NCBI GenBank assembly: GCA_016721875.1
Contig: JADKHG010000002.1
Location: forward strand, 372,001-436,000
Direction of reading: 5' to 3'
DNA length: 64,000 nt
Source of the DNA: Sphingomonadales bacterium
GTDB lineage: Bacteria; Pseudomonadota; Alphaproteobacteria; Sphingomonadales; Sphingomonadaceae
Shown: piece by piece, positions 56,825 through 64,000 of the stretch
Layout: the number at the start of each line of letters is the position of its first letter
How positions within the stretch are numbered: position 1 is the first letter of the stretch
Translations under genes and position numbers: made by a program
The notes under the pieces: model-generated
What the model saw: only the letters and a program-made list of their open reading frames with translations
Database searches by the model: none
Told to the model about the DNA's origin: nothing

Positions 56825-57309
56825 CACGTTTTGCCCTGATGGGGTAAGCCAGCAATTGGCACCGGCCATAGCGCTGCGTCAACCACAGACTTCACGGCAT
56901 ATTCGACCTTGATCGGTGCACTCGCGGTGAAGGGATCGATCTGCAAAAGCGGAACTCGATAGCCGTCAATTTCGCGTACCGGCCAGGGCGAGGGGTGGCG
57001 TTCGCCTTCATAGCCCAGTTCCACGCACAGGCGAACAGGTGCGGAATGGAGATGGAGGAAGGCAAATATGCCCACGCCGCGGATTTCCAGTTTGCCCGCA
57101 ATGCCCTGAACCGCGCTGGCAACCAGTTGCCCATTGTCATCGTTGAAACAGACCCGGTCATCGCAGATCAGCGTTGCTCCGCGATCAATCAGCCGTAATG
57201 CTAGGTCGGATTTGCCCGCACCCGAAGGGCCGAATATGGCAACCCCGCTTTTACCAATGGCGATGGCCGTGGCATGTCGACTGGCGACACGTGACGATTG
57301 CGCGGTCAC
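56824..57309 (-). CDS. hprK: HPr kinase/phosphorylase, short alphaproteobacterial form
   Basis: HprK phosphorylates and dephosphorylates HPr at Ser. The 161-residue protein lacks the N-terminal domain found in Gram-positive enzymes and starts almost at the P-loop (GPSGAGKS, residues 27-34). The capping/HPr-binding region (ADRVCF-like DDRVCF, EIRGVGIF) is present, with the EIRGVG motif typical of the family. It lies immediately downstream of chvG with a 4-base overlap. Confidence 0.93.
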   Translation of the reverse strand: MTAQSSRVASRHATAIAIGKSGVAIFGPSGAGKSDLALRLIDRGATLICDDRVCFNDDNGQLVASAVQGIAGKLEIRGVGIFAFLHLHSAPVRLCVELGYEGERHPSPWPVREIDGYRVPLLQIDPFTASAPIKVEYAVKSVVDAALWPVPIAGLPHQGKT

Positions 57310-58895
57310 AACCGCTCCTCATTGCCGGCTGCGGGCAGGCGGATCTCGAAACAGGCACCTGAAGCGCCGTCTTCACGGTCGTGTACCGAAATCGTACCGT
57401 GATGGCCCTCGATAATGGTGCGGGCGATGGCCAGTCCAAGCCCGCTATGTTTGCCGAAGCCTTCATTGCTGGGCCGCTCGCTGTGGAAACGGCGGAAGAT
57501 ATTCTCACGCTCATTCTCGGGAATTCCCGGACCCTGATCGACGATACGGATGATGACAGTGTCGTCGCTGCAGGTTGCTGACACTTCGACAAGGCCATTG
57601 TCGGGCGAGAATGATACCGCATTGTCGAGCAAGTTGGTGAACACCCTTTCCAACCGCAAATCTTCGCCCATGATCGCGGCTATGTCGCGACGGGGGCGGG
57701 CAAAGGCGATTGAAACGCCGCCATCTTCGCCACGATTCTCGCGCGCATCGAGCAATTGTTCGATCATATCGCCCAGATCGATCCGTTCGAACCGAGCCTT
57801 GGCGAGTTGTGCGTCGATCCTGCTGGCATCGGAAATGTCGCTTATCAAACGATCCATTCGTTGCACATCGTCGTGCGCGACAACCATTAATTGTTGCCGC
57901 AAGTTGGGATCACTGACCTTTTCCAGTCCATCGAGCGCGGAGCGGAGCGAGGCGAGGGGGTTTTTAATCTCGTGTGCGACGTCGGCGGCAAAGGCTTCGG
58001 TGGCGTCGATCCTTTGCCGCAGCGCGGTGCTCATGTCGGATAGCGCACGCGCCAATTGGCCAATCTCATCGCGCCGAGAAGGCAGGCGAGGGACATAAAC
58101 CGCGCTCGACCGCCCAAGCCGCACCTGCTGGGCGGCATTGGCAAGGTGTTGCAACGGCCGCACGATAGTGCGGGCGAGGAACAGCGACAGCAGCACCGAG
58201 ACTAGGAGAACCGTGAAGAAATAAAGCCCGATACTAAAACGTTCGGCACGCACGAGCGCCCGGACATCACGGGGATTCGACAGCCATAGCACCGAAAATT
58301 GCCGCGAGACCGGGCGGAAAGTTGCCGAAACTACATGTGTGGAATCGGCTGCCAGCCGTACCTTGCCGATTTCAGTGGAGGAAAATTTTCGGATCAGTTC
58401 GGGCCAAGCACTGGCGTCATCGACCTTGGGCTCAGCGAAACTATCGAGTCGCGGGGCCATTACGATGCCATCGAATATTCGGTCCATCGTCGCTGCAGCA
58501 CGCTTTTCCCATGGCTGAGTCGCAGGGTTGGTAATTTCCAGACCAGATATCCCTAGCGCCAGACTGTCAGCAATCTTGGCGCCCTGTTGGTCATAAACTC
58601 GAATGCGGTTGCCAGAACCGACAGTTCGCGCTGCCAGCTTGATGTGTGTATCCCATTCGCCTTTTCCACTGGCTTCAAGTGTCCGGCCTAGAATTTCGGT
58701 TTGTTCAACTGCCTTATTCACCCGTTCGCTGATCAGCCGTGACCGATATGAATCCAGAAACAGCAAGCCAGCCGCCATCAGCGCGAGCGCCGCCAGATTG
58801 ACCGCCAATATGCGCGTGGTGAGCGACAATTCGCCGCTCCAGCGCAGACGCAATCCGGCGGGCTCAGCTTTCCGAGTATCGATATCCGGCGCCAT
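57306..58895 (-). CDS. chvG: Sensor histidine kinase ChvG/ExoS type
   Basis: The 529-residue kinase has two membrane segments (ILAVNLAALALMAAGLLFL and IGLYFFTVLLVSVLLSLFLA) around a periplasmic sensor domain, then HAMP, HisKA with His in DVAHEIKNPLASLRSALDGL, and an ATPase domain (VFTNLLDNAVSFS, DQGPGIP, GLGLAIARTI). ChvG senses acid or envelope conditions in Rhizobiales and is held inactive by a periplasmic ExoR in those species. The gene overlaps chvI by 32 bases. Confidence 0.93.
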   Translation of the reverse strand: MAPDIDTRKAEPAGLRLRWSGELSLTTRILAVNLAALALMAAGLLFLDSYRSRLISERVNKAVEQTEILGRTLEASGKGEWDTHIKLAARTVGSGNRIRVYDQQGAKIADSLALGISGLEITNPATQPWEKRAAATMDRIFDGIVMAPRLDSFAEPKVDDASAWPELIRKFSSTEIGKVRLAADSTHVVSATFRPVSRQFSVLWLSNPRDVRALVRAERFSIGLYFFTVLLVSVLLSLFLARTIVRPLQHLANAAQQVRLGRSSAVYVPRLPSRRDEIGQLARALSDMSTALRQRIDATEAFAADVAHEIKNPLASLRSALDGLEKVSDPNLRQQLMVVAHDDVQRMDRLISDISDASRIDAQLAKARFERIDLGDMIEQLLDARENRGEDGGVSIAFARPRRDIAAIMGEDLRLERVFTNLLDNAVSFSPDNGLVEVSATCSDDTVIIRIVDQGPGIPENERENIFRRFHSERPSNEGFGKHSGLGLAIARTIIEGHHGTISVHDREDGASGACFEIRLPAAGNEERL

Positions 58896-59571
58896 ATAAA
58901 GTATCTATTGCGGAAAATTCGGGGTCAGCCTGCCGGAATTTGCGGCGGATGCGTTTGATGTGACTGTCGATTGTGCGATCATCGACATAGACATCGTCAT
59001 GATAGGCGATGTCCATCAATTGGTTGCGCGACCGCACGACACCCGGCCTGGCGGCAAGTGCCTCCAATATCATAAATTCGGTGACGGTCAGTGTGACCGC
59101 ATTGCCTTTCCAGCGGACATGATGACGCGCCGGGTCCATTTCCAGGCTACCACGAACCATAGGTTCTGGCTCTTGGGAGTTGTCCCCAGGCACGGCTTCT
59201 GCGCCGACAGTCGTGCGCCGCAATATCGCCTTCACCCGCGCGATCAACAGACGTTGCGAGAAGGGTTTTGTGATATAATCATCGGCGCCCATCGCCAGCC
59301 CCAGTGCCTCGTCGAGTTCCTCATCTTTCGATGTCAGGAATATCACTGGCATGTCTGATTTTTCCCGCAATTTGCGTAGCAATTCCAGTCCGTCCATCCT
59401 TGGCATCTTGATGTCGAACACGCCAAGGTCTGCGGGATTTTCCAGCAAGGCTTTTAGCGCGGCCTCGCCATCTGGATATTGCCGCGTCAGAAAGCCTTCC
59501 GATTGCATTGCAATCGCTACAGAGGTCAAAATGTTCCTGTCGTCATCGACAAGGGCGATTGTTGCGGGCAT
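58864..59571 (-). CDS. chvI: Response regulator ChvI type
   Basis: The 235-residue regulator begins at MPATIALVDDDRNILT (59571). The receiver domain has the phosphorylated Asp53 in VFDIKMPRMDG, Asp9-Asp10-Asp11, and Lys in FLTSKDE. The C-terminal DNA-binding domain is of OmpR winged-helix type (LTVTEFMILEALAARPG, DDRTIDSHIKRIRRKF). A longer frame runs up to 59646 but lies in the presumed promoter. It diverges from pckA, as in other alphaproteobacteria. Confidence 0.95.
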   Translation of the reverse strand: MPATIALVDDDRNILTSVAIAMQSEGFLTRQYPDGEAALKALLENPADLGVFDIKMPRMDGLELLRKLREKSDMPVIFLTSKDEELDEALGLAMGADDYITKPFSQRLLIARVKAILRRTTVGAEAVPGDNSQEPEPMVRGSLEMDPARHHVRWKGNAVTLTVTEFMILEALAARPGVVRSRNQLMDIAYHDDVYVDDRTIDSHIKRIRRKFRQADPEFSAIDTLYGAGYRYSES

Positions 59572-59765
59572 CACCGGTCTATAGGTTGCACTTGCGAATG
59601 CATCAATGGGCGACTGGTTATCGCGGCGGCACAAATTTGGATGCAAATGTAACCATCTGCCAATCGCGTTTGACGTAGGGTTTCTGCTCGTTTAGGGGGC
59701 GGCGCGACAGGCGCATGCATTCCTATGCATCACTTCGCCCCACAGACCTAGCAAGGAGCCACGGC

Positions 59766-61361
59766 GTGTCCATTGAGCCGAAATTTTCGCTTTCCGATCA
59801 ATCCATTAAGGCCGACGGAGCAGTTTTCTGGAATCTCGGCACGGCACGTCTTGTCGAATCAGCGCTGGCCAATGGCGAAGGCCATTTGGCGAAAGAAGGT
59901 CCGCTGGTTGTTGAAACCGGAAAGCACACCGGACGTTCGGCGAAGGACAAATTTTTCGTCCGCGATGCCACTACCGAAAATACCGTGCATTGGGGCGACA
60001 CCAATTTCGGCATGACGCCCGAGCATTTCGCCGCGCTAAAGGCGGATTTTCTCGCGGCAGTCGCTTCGAAGGACAAGCTGTATGTCGCCGACCTGTTCGG
60101 TGGATCGCAGCCCGAATATCGCGTCAATGTACGCGTGATCAATGAATTGGCGTGGCACAATCTTTTCATCCGCACCTTGCTGGTGCGGCCCGGCGATAGT
60201 GAACTTGCGGATCTGGTACCCGACTATACGATTATCGACCTGCCCAGCTTCCGCGCTGATCCTGCACGTCATGGCTGCCGCAGTGAAACCGTAATTGCGG
60301 TCAGCTTTACCGAGAAGCTGATTTTGATCGGCGGCACTGCCTATGCCGGCGAAATGAAGAAGTCGGTGTTCGGCATTCTCAATTATCTGCTGCCCGAACA
60401 GGGCGTGATGCCGATGCATTGCTCGGCCAATGTCGGCCCCAATGGCAAGACCGCCGTGTTCTTCGGTCTTTCGGGAACCGGCAAGACCACGCTTTCGGCC
60501 GATGCCAGCCGCACGCTGATCGGTGACGACGAACATGGCTGGTCGGATACCGCAGTCTTTAATTTCGAAGGCGGATGCTACGCCAAGATGATCAACCTGT
60601 CGGCAGAGGCCGAACCGGAAATCTTCGCGACCACCAAGCGTTTCGGCACGGTGCTGGAAAATGTGGTGATGGATCCGGAAACCCGCGAACTCGATTTCAA
60701 CGACAATAGTCTGGCCGAAAACAGTCGTGGGTCTTACCCGATCGACTTCATCCCCAATGCATCGGAAGACAATTTGGGGCCGGTTCCCAAAAATCTGATC
60801 ATGCTGACCGCCGATGCCTATGGAGTGCTGCCCCCGATTTCGCGTCTGACGCCCGAACAGGCAATGTACCACTTCCTGTCGGGCTATACCGCGCGGGTTG
60901 CGGGTACCGAAATCGGCGTAACCGAACCCACTGCGACCTTCTCGACCTGCTTTGGCGCGCCTTTCATGCCGCGCCATCCCAGCGTATATGGCAATTTGCT
61001 GAGAGAACGCATTGCCAAGGGCAGCGTCACTTGCTGGCTGGTCAACACCGGTTGGACCGGCGGCAAATATGGCGTCGGCAGCCGCATGCCGATCAAAGCA
61101 ACCCGCGCGCTGCTCAACGCCGCACTCGACGGCAGCCTGAACAATGCAGAGTTCAGGATTGATCCCAACTTTGGCTTTGAAGTCCCTGTTGCGGTTGACG
61201 GCGTTGACAGCAAAATCCTCGATCCGCGTTCTACCTGGGCCGATGGCGCAGACTATGATGCGACCGCGAAAAAGCTGGTGAGCCAGTTTGTCGACAATTT
61301 TGCGCAGTTCGTTGACCATGTCGACGATGGTGTGAAGTCGGCGGCGCTCAAAGCAGCGTAA
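59766..61361 (+). CDS. pckA: Phosphoenolpyruvate carboxykinase (ATP)
   Basis: PckA converts oxaloacetate to PEP, the entry to gluconeogenesis. The start is GTG 59766 (VSIEPKFSLSD), preceded by AAGGAG; the upstream frame to 59715 has no ribosome site. The kinase-type P-loop GLSGTGKTTLSAD is near residues 234-246, and the RSAKDKF, TAYAGEMKKS and GLEGGCYAK-like (FEGGCYAKMI) segments of the family are present. Length is 531 residues. It is divergent from chvI, with about 195 bases between starts. Confidence 0.96.
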   Translation: MSIEPKFSLSDQSIKADGAVFWNLGTARLVESALANGEGHLAKEGPLVVETGKHTGRSAKDKFFVRDATTENTVHWGDTNFGMTPEHFAALKADFLAAVASKDKLYVADLFGGSQPEYRVNVRVINELAWHNLFIRTLLVRPGDSELADLVPDYTIIDLPSFRADPARHGCRSETVIAVSFTEKLILIGGTAYAGEMKKSVFGILNYLLPEQGVMPMHCSANVGPNGKTAVFFGLSGTGKTTLSADASRTLIGDDEHGWSDTAVFNFEGGCYAKMINLSAEAEPEIFATTKRFGTVLENVVMDPETRELDFNDNSLAENSRGSYPIDFIPNASEDNLGPVPKNLIMLTADAYGVLPPISRLTPEQAMYHFLSGYTARVAGTEIGVTEPTATFSTCFGAPFMPRHPSVYGNLLRERIAKGSVTCWLVNTGWTGGKYGVGSRMPIKATRALLNAALDGSLNNAEFRIDPNFGFEVPVAVDGVDSKILDPRSTWADGADYDATAKKLVSQFVDNFAQFVDHVDDGVKSAALKAA

Positions 61362-61382
61362 GCACCGAATTTACAATCGTGG

Positions 61383-61418
61383 AGGCGCGTCGGGCTTTGT
61401 CCGGCGCGCCTTTGTCGT
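61383..61418 (+). terminator. Terminator after pckA
   Basis: The 7-bp stem AGGCGCG/CGCGCCT (61383-61389 and 61405-61411) with a 15-base loop is followed by TTGTCGTT. Confidence 0.6.
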
Positions 61419-61452
61419 TATGAAGGCTCGCAACATCTGAAGGAGTATTATC

Positions 61453-61767
61453 ATGGGTATTTTGGACGGCCTTCTGGGCAATCTTGACGACATCGCTGGT
61501 AAGCTGGGTTTACCTGCCGACAAGGTGCAGGAAATCACGTCTTCGCTGACGGAAAAGCTGTCGGGCGACGGCGACAAGATGCAGGCAATTCAGGACCTTG
61601 CCGCAGAACATGGCATTTCGGTCGACAAGATCAAGGAAATGCTCGGCGGTGACGGTGAAGGCAGCATTTTGGGCAAAATCACCGGCTTTGCCGACAAGGA
61701 TGGCGACGGCAATCCGTTGAATGATCTCGCGGGGATGGCCAAAGGTCTGTTCGGCGGTAAAGAATAA
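61453..61767 (+). CDS. Small acidic protein with a Ca-binding-like motif
   Basis: This 104-residue protein has no signal peptide. The first half is helical (LDDIAGKLGLPADKVQEITSS and a repeated KLSGDGDKMQAIQDLA). Near the C terminus is FADKDGDGNPLNDLAGMAKGLFG; its DxDGDGN core resembles EF-hand or dockerin calcium loops. The same motif ends the DUF937 protein at 62882, so the two belong together. Function is unknown. Confidence 0.75.
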   Translation: MGILDGLLGNLDDIAGKLGLPADKVQEITSSLTEKLSGDGDKMQAIQDLAAEHGISVDKIKEMLGGDGEGSILGKITGFADKDGDGNPLNDLAGMAKGLFGGKE

Positions 61768-61784
61768 GACGAAGGCGGGGCGGG

Positions 61785-62252
61785 ATGAGCACTGACAGTA
61801 ACAATCATTCCGTTCGCCTTTTCGAAAGTGCGCAGGATGTCCGCGATCTGGGTGAGGCAATGATTGCGTGCAATCTGCCGCGCGATTCCTGGACACATGA
61901 GGCGCATATCGCCTTTGGCCTATGGGTCATCATGGCGCGACCGGACATCGAGCCGGAGCGCGACTTCCGCACCCTGATCTCGCGCTTCAACGAAAGCGTA
62001 GGAGGGGTGAATAGCGATAGCGAGGGTTATCACCACAGCATTACCGTAGCCTTTGCCCGCGGCATCCGTCGCTGGCACGACCGGACTATGCCATTTGGAT
62101 TGTTACCGGGTGTGAATGCCTTGCTGGTCGCACCCGAGGGACAAAGAGACTGGCCACTGCGCTTTTTCAGCAAGGAACGGTTGTTCTCGGTCGAAGCACG
62201 GCGCGAGTGGATAGAACCCGACTTGATGCCGCTGGTCGCGACTGCGGCATAA
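61785..62252 (+). CDS. Conserved hypothetical protein
   Basis: The 155-residue protein has a conserved-looking core, LPRDSWTHEAHIAFGLWVI, followed by FNESVGGVNSDSEGYHHSITVAFARGIRRW. Trp, His and Glu residues (WTHEAH, GYHHS) could be a metal or active site, and I recall similar proteins in many bacteria without known function. It lies 17 bases after the small acidic gene and may be co-transcribed. Confidence 0.75.
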   Translation: MSTDSNNHSVRLFESAQDVRDLGEAMIACNLPRDSWTHEAHIAFGLWVIMARPDIEPERDFRTLISRFNESVGGVNSDSEGYHHSITVAFARGIRRWHDRTMPFGLLPGVNALLVAPEGQRDWPLRFFSKERLFSVEARREWIEPDLMPLVATAA

Positions 62253-62255
62253 AAA

Positions 62256-62284
62256 AGGGGCGCGGATTGCTCCGCACCCCTCTT
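62256..62284. terminator. Bidirectional terminator between convergent genes
   Basis: AGGGGCGCGGA (62256-62266) pairs with TCCGCACCCCT (62271-62281) with one mismatch across a 4-base loop, preceded by A6 and followed by TCTT. It serves the plus-strand gene ending at 62252 and possibly the minus-strand DUF3597 gene. Confidence 0.7.
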
Positions 62285-62303
62285 CAAATCAAATGCGAAA
62301 AGC

Positions 62304-62699
62304 TCAGTCGAGCAATTCAGCCGGTACCACGCCGCCATTGGCAGCCAGTTCGCGCATCACAGCTTTGTGCAGCCAGATGTTCATTTCAGCACTTCCGTTC
62401 AGTTCGCCGGTATAGCCGAGTTCGGTCGCCAGTTCCTTGCGTTCGGCAAGCGAGCTTTCCATTCCGACCAGCTTCATCAGATCGACGATGGACGAACGCC
62501 AGTTCAAATCCTTGCCCGCACCCATTTCTTCGAGATGGGCTGCGATGTCGATATTTTTCGCGGCTTCGTCGGCTGCGGTCTGCGCTGCAGCCGATGCCGC
62601 AGCAGCGGCTGCTTCGAGGATGCTCGGTGCTGCTGCGGGGGTAGCCGCCACAGCCTTTTTGCCGAAAATTGCGTCCTTGATAGAACTGAAAATGCCCAT
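62304..62699 (-). CDS. DUF3597 protein
   Basis: The 131-residue protein starts MGIFSSIKDAIFGKK, which is followed by an Ala-rich stretch and the DUF3597 domain (NIDIAAHLEEMGAGKDLNWRSSIVDLMKLVGMESSL, here given by its beginning and end). The domain is small and helical, of unknown function. The GYTGELNGSAEMNIWLHKAVM end is typical of the family. Confidence 0.85.
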   Translation of the reverse strand: MGIFSSIKDAIFGKKAVAATPAAAPSILEAAAAAASAAAQTAADEAAKNIDIAAHLEEMGAGKDLNWRSSIVDLMKLVGMESSLAERKELATELGYTGELNGSAEMNIWLHKAVMRELAANGGVVPAELLD

Positions 62700-62881
62700 A
62701 ATTCCTCCACGGGATGAATGCCCAAAATCGGGTTGCTGCGCTTTTACTCGCTTTCCTTGGCAAAGAGGAGAGTAAAGATTTTGGTAGTTGTAAATTCGAT
62801 CAACACCGCGTCACAAAACCCCAAATACCTTGCAAATAGGTGCAATCCCCGTCAGGTTCGCCGCCAACAGGAGACATGACA

Positions 62882-63529
62882 ATGGATTTGATCAGTATAT
62901 TGAAACAAAGCGGTGCCATCGGTTCAATCGCGCAGCAACTGGGCGTCAACGAACAGGTCGCTGAAATCGGGGCAGGGGCTTTGCTTCCAGCCATTCTCGG
63001 CGGTTTCAAAAAGACGACACAGGAACAACCTTCGGGCCTTGATGGACTGGGCGGATTGCTCGGCCAACTTGGTGGCGGCGGACTGTTCGACAATGTCGTG
63101 TCGCCCGAACCGACCAATGTTGACGCAGGTAACGGCGTGCTCGGTCAGATTTTCGGATCGAAAGACGTCAGCCGTACCGTTGCTGGGCATGCAGCCGAAC
63201 AGACCGGCATCGACCCGTCGCTGCTCAAGAAAATGTTGCCGATCCTCGCCATGCTGGTTGCCGGTTATATGGACAAGCAAGGCGGCGGTGAGCAGGGCGG
63301 AGGCCTAGGCGGAATCTTGGGCAACGTTCTCGGTGGAGGCCAAGACAGCGGGGGCGGCGGCCTTGGCGGCATTCTCGGCAATGTGCTCGGTGGCGCGCTC
63401 GGCGGCGGTCAGCAAGCCGCCCCTGCTGGCGGCGGCGGATTGGGCGGACTTGGCTCGTTGCTCGATCTCAATGGCGACGGCAATCCGCTGGACGACATTA
63501 TCGGCATGGCAGGCAAGCTGGCACGCTGA
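62882..63529 (+). CDS. DUF937 glycine-rich protein
   Basis: The 215-residue protein starts MDLISILKQSGAIGSIAQQLG (ATG 62882, with AGGAG 9 bases before). Its N-terminal part is the DUF937 domain (VAEIGAGALLPAILGGFKKT). The middle has a duplicated stretch, GGGLGGILGNVLGGGQ and GGGGLGGILGNVLGG, and it ends LLDLNGDGNPLDDIIGMAGKLAR, the same calcium-loop-like motif as in the protein at 61453. Related proteins bind lipids or form assemblies, but the function is not known. Confidence 0.8.
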   Translation: MDLISILKQSGAIGSIAQQLGVNEQVAEIGAGALLPAILGGFKKTTQEQPSGLDGLGGLLGQLGGGGLFDNVVSPEPTNVDAGNGVLGQIFGSKDVSRTVAGHAAEQTGIDPSLLKKMLPILAMLVAGYMDKQGGGEQGGGLGGILGNVLGGGQDSGGGGLGGILGNVLGGALGGGQQAAPAGGGGLGGLGSLLDLNGDGNPLDDIIGMAGKLAR

Positions 63530-63552
63530 AATCCGCATGATTGCGTGAAAGG

Positions 63553-64000
63553 TCACACTAAAGTCTCGCCTGAAACGCTTTTTGCCGCGCTCGTCCCGTT
63601 GTAGCGGATCAAGATAGAGGCACATGTCCTTATAGTCCTGATCGGTCAGCGGGTCTTCGCCGCAATCCTGTTTTTCGCAAGCCGCTTTGCCATGCTCAAG
63701 CTGTGCGGCCCATAGCTGTTCGTCGGTCTTTTCAGCCCGCTGTTCGGAAAGGAAGCGGGGCAGTGCACCATCGGCAATCTCGGCAATTTCCAGTTCATCC
63801 GCCAGCGTTACATCGCCCAGCAATTGTTCGGGCGGCGCTGGCAATATCGGCTCCATAGCACGCAGGCTTGCGTTCAGCGCAGCTTCGGGCGGCGTGGCGG
63901 CGGCTCGGCCTGGCAGCCGCCGCCCGGCCATAGCGTTCGGGCTTCAAATGATTTAACAGATATTGCAGCAGCCGGTCATTGTAGACACGCTTGGTGCAGA
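63553..64000 (-). CDS. C-terminal part of an unrecognised protein, cut by the window edge
   Basis: A reading frame enters from the right edge as CTKRVYNDRLLQYLLNHLKPERYGR and continues, after an apparent one-base insertion near 63893-63910, as PPEAALNASLRAMEPILPAPPEQLLGDV down to CEKQDCGEDPLTDQDYKDMC. The KRVYNDRLLQYLL part resembles small terminase- or HTH-type proteins I have seen in sphingomonads. The open frame runs on antisense into the DUF937 gene, so another indel in the A5 run (63579-63583, plus strand) probably hides the true stop at about 63553-63560. The end and identity are uncertain. Confidence 0.45.

Noticed and set aside
63300..63420. Repeated GGNGGNCTTGGCGGC sequence as a CRISPR or tandem repeat
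   Set aside because: The repeat codes for the glycine-rich part of the DUF937 protein, with no spacer structure.
63305..63552. Antisense continuation of the right-edge gene over DUF937
   Set aside because: The reading is likely an artefact of a missed stop; DUF937 on the plus strand is well supported.
1..64000. Mobile elements, phage, toxin-antitoxin or defence genes
   Set aside because: I found no transposase, integrase, toxin-antitoxin pair, restriction gene or CRISPR array. The lone terminase-like hint at the right edge is too weak to call.

Overview
The window reads as a chromosomal segment of an alphaproteobacterium, most likely of the Sphingomonadaceae (Sphingopyxis/Sphingorhabdus-like). 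Supporting signs are a circularly permuted two-piece tmRNA gene whose tag reads ANDNEALALAA, a GTTC-N7-GTTC SOS box before recA, a CckA-type hybrid kinase, the lptD-surA-pdxA-rsmA operon, and the pckA / chvI-chvG-hprK-rapZ-EIIA-HPr arrangement. The assignment rests on gene families and order; no search was run.

Layout. 0-1 kb: a tiny zinc-ribbon ORF, the permuted ssrA gene, a REP-like palindrome and short direct repeats, and a small membrane protein. 1-5 kb (minus): arginine succinyltransferase-pathway genes astB and astA with a GFA-domain gene between them and an M20 hydrolase upstream. 5-10.4 kb (minus): lptD-surA-pdxA-rsmA. 10.6-14.4 kb (plus): pepA, a membrane protein, holC, a lipoprotein, ndk and a small conserved protein; a decayed copy of that last protein lies at 15.4 kb. 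15.6-18 kb (minus): purM and a purN-YjbR fusion. 18-21.3 kb (plus): a DUF2066 protein, an Hda-like protein and a FAD/NAD reductase. 21.3-31 kb: rnd, aspS, ppk2, a GreB-like factor, slt, dapA, smpB and a DUF2062 protein. 31-37 kb: an M13 peptidase, cckA and recA. 37-45 kb: an EF-G-like GTPase, a methyltransferase, a GST, a lipoprotein, alaS and a sulfotransferase-like gene. 45-50.5 kb: a KefB-type antiporter, a monooxygenase, icd and a 2OG oxygenase. 50.6-55.2 kb: psd-pssA, rmuC, a META-domain lipoprotein and an RNA methyltransferase. 55.2-61.4 kb: the regulatory PTS, ChvGI and pckA. 61.4-64 kb: small DUF937/DUF3597-type proteins and a gene running off the edge.

How genes work together. SmpB and tmRNA rescue stalled ribosomes. 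LptD and SurA build the outer membrane. Psd and PssA make phosphatidylethanolamine. HPr, EIIA(Man), HprK, RapZ, ChvG and ChvI form a carbon/envelope signalling module next to the gluconeogenic gene pckA. CckA controls the cell cycle, and an Hda-like protein would restrain DnaA.

The most striking property is technical or evolutionary. About seventeen single-base frameshifts, nearly all in runs of 2-6 identical bases, interrupt otherwise well-conserved genes, including essential ones (alaS, lptD, pssA) and icd. I interpret these mainly as sequence errors and annotate the restored genes. One true-looking remnant, the paralogue at 15.4 kb, is different in kind. I found no mobile element, CRISPR array, prophage, rRNA or tRNA, and no clearly new multi-gene system.
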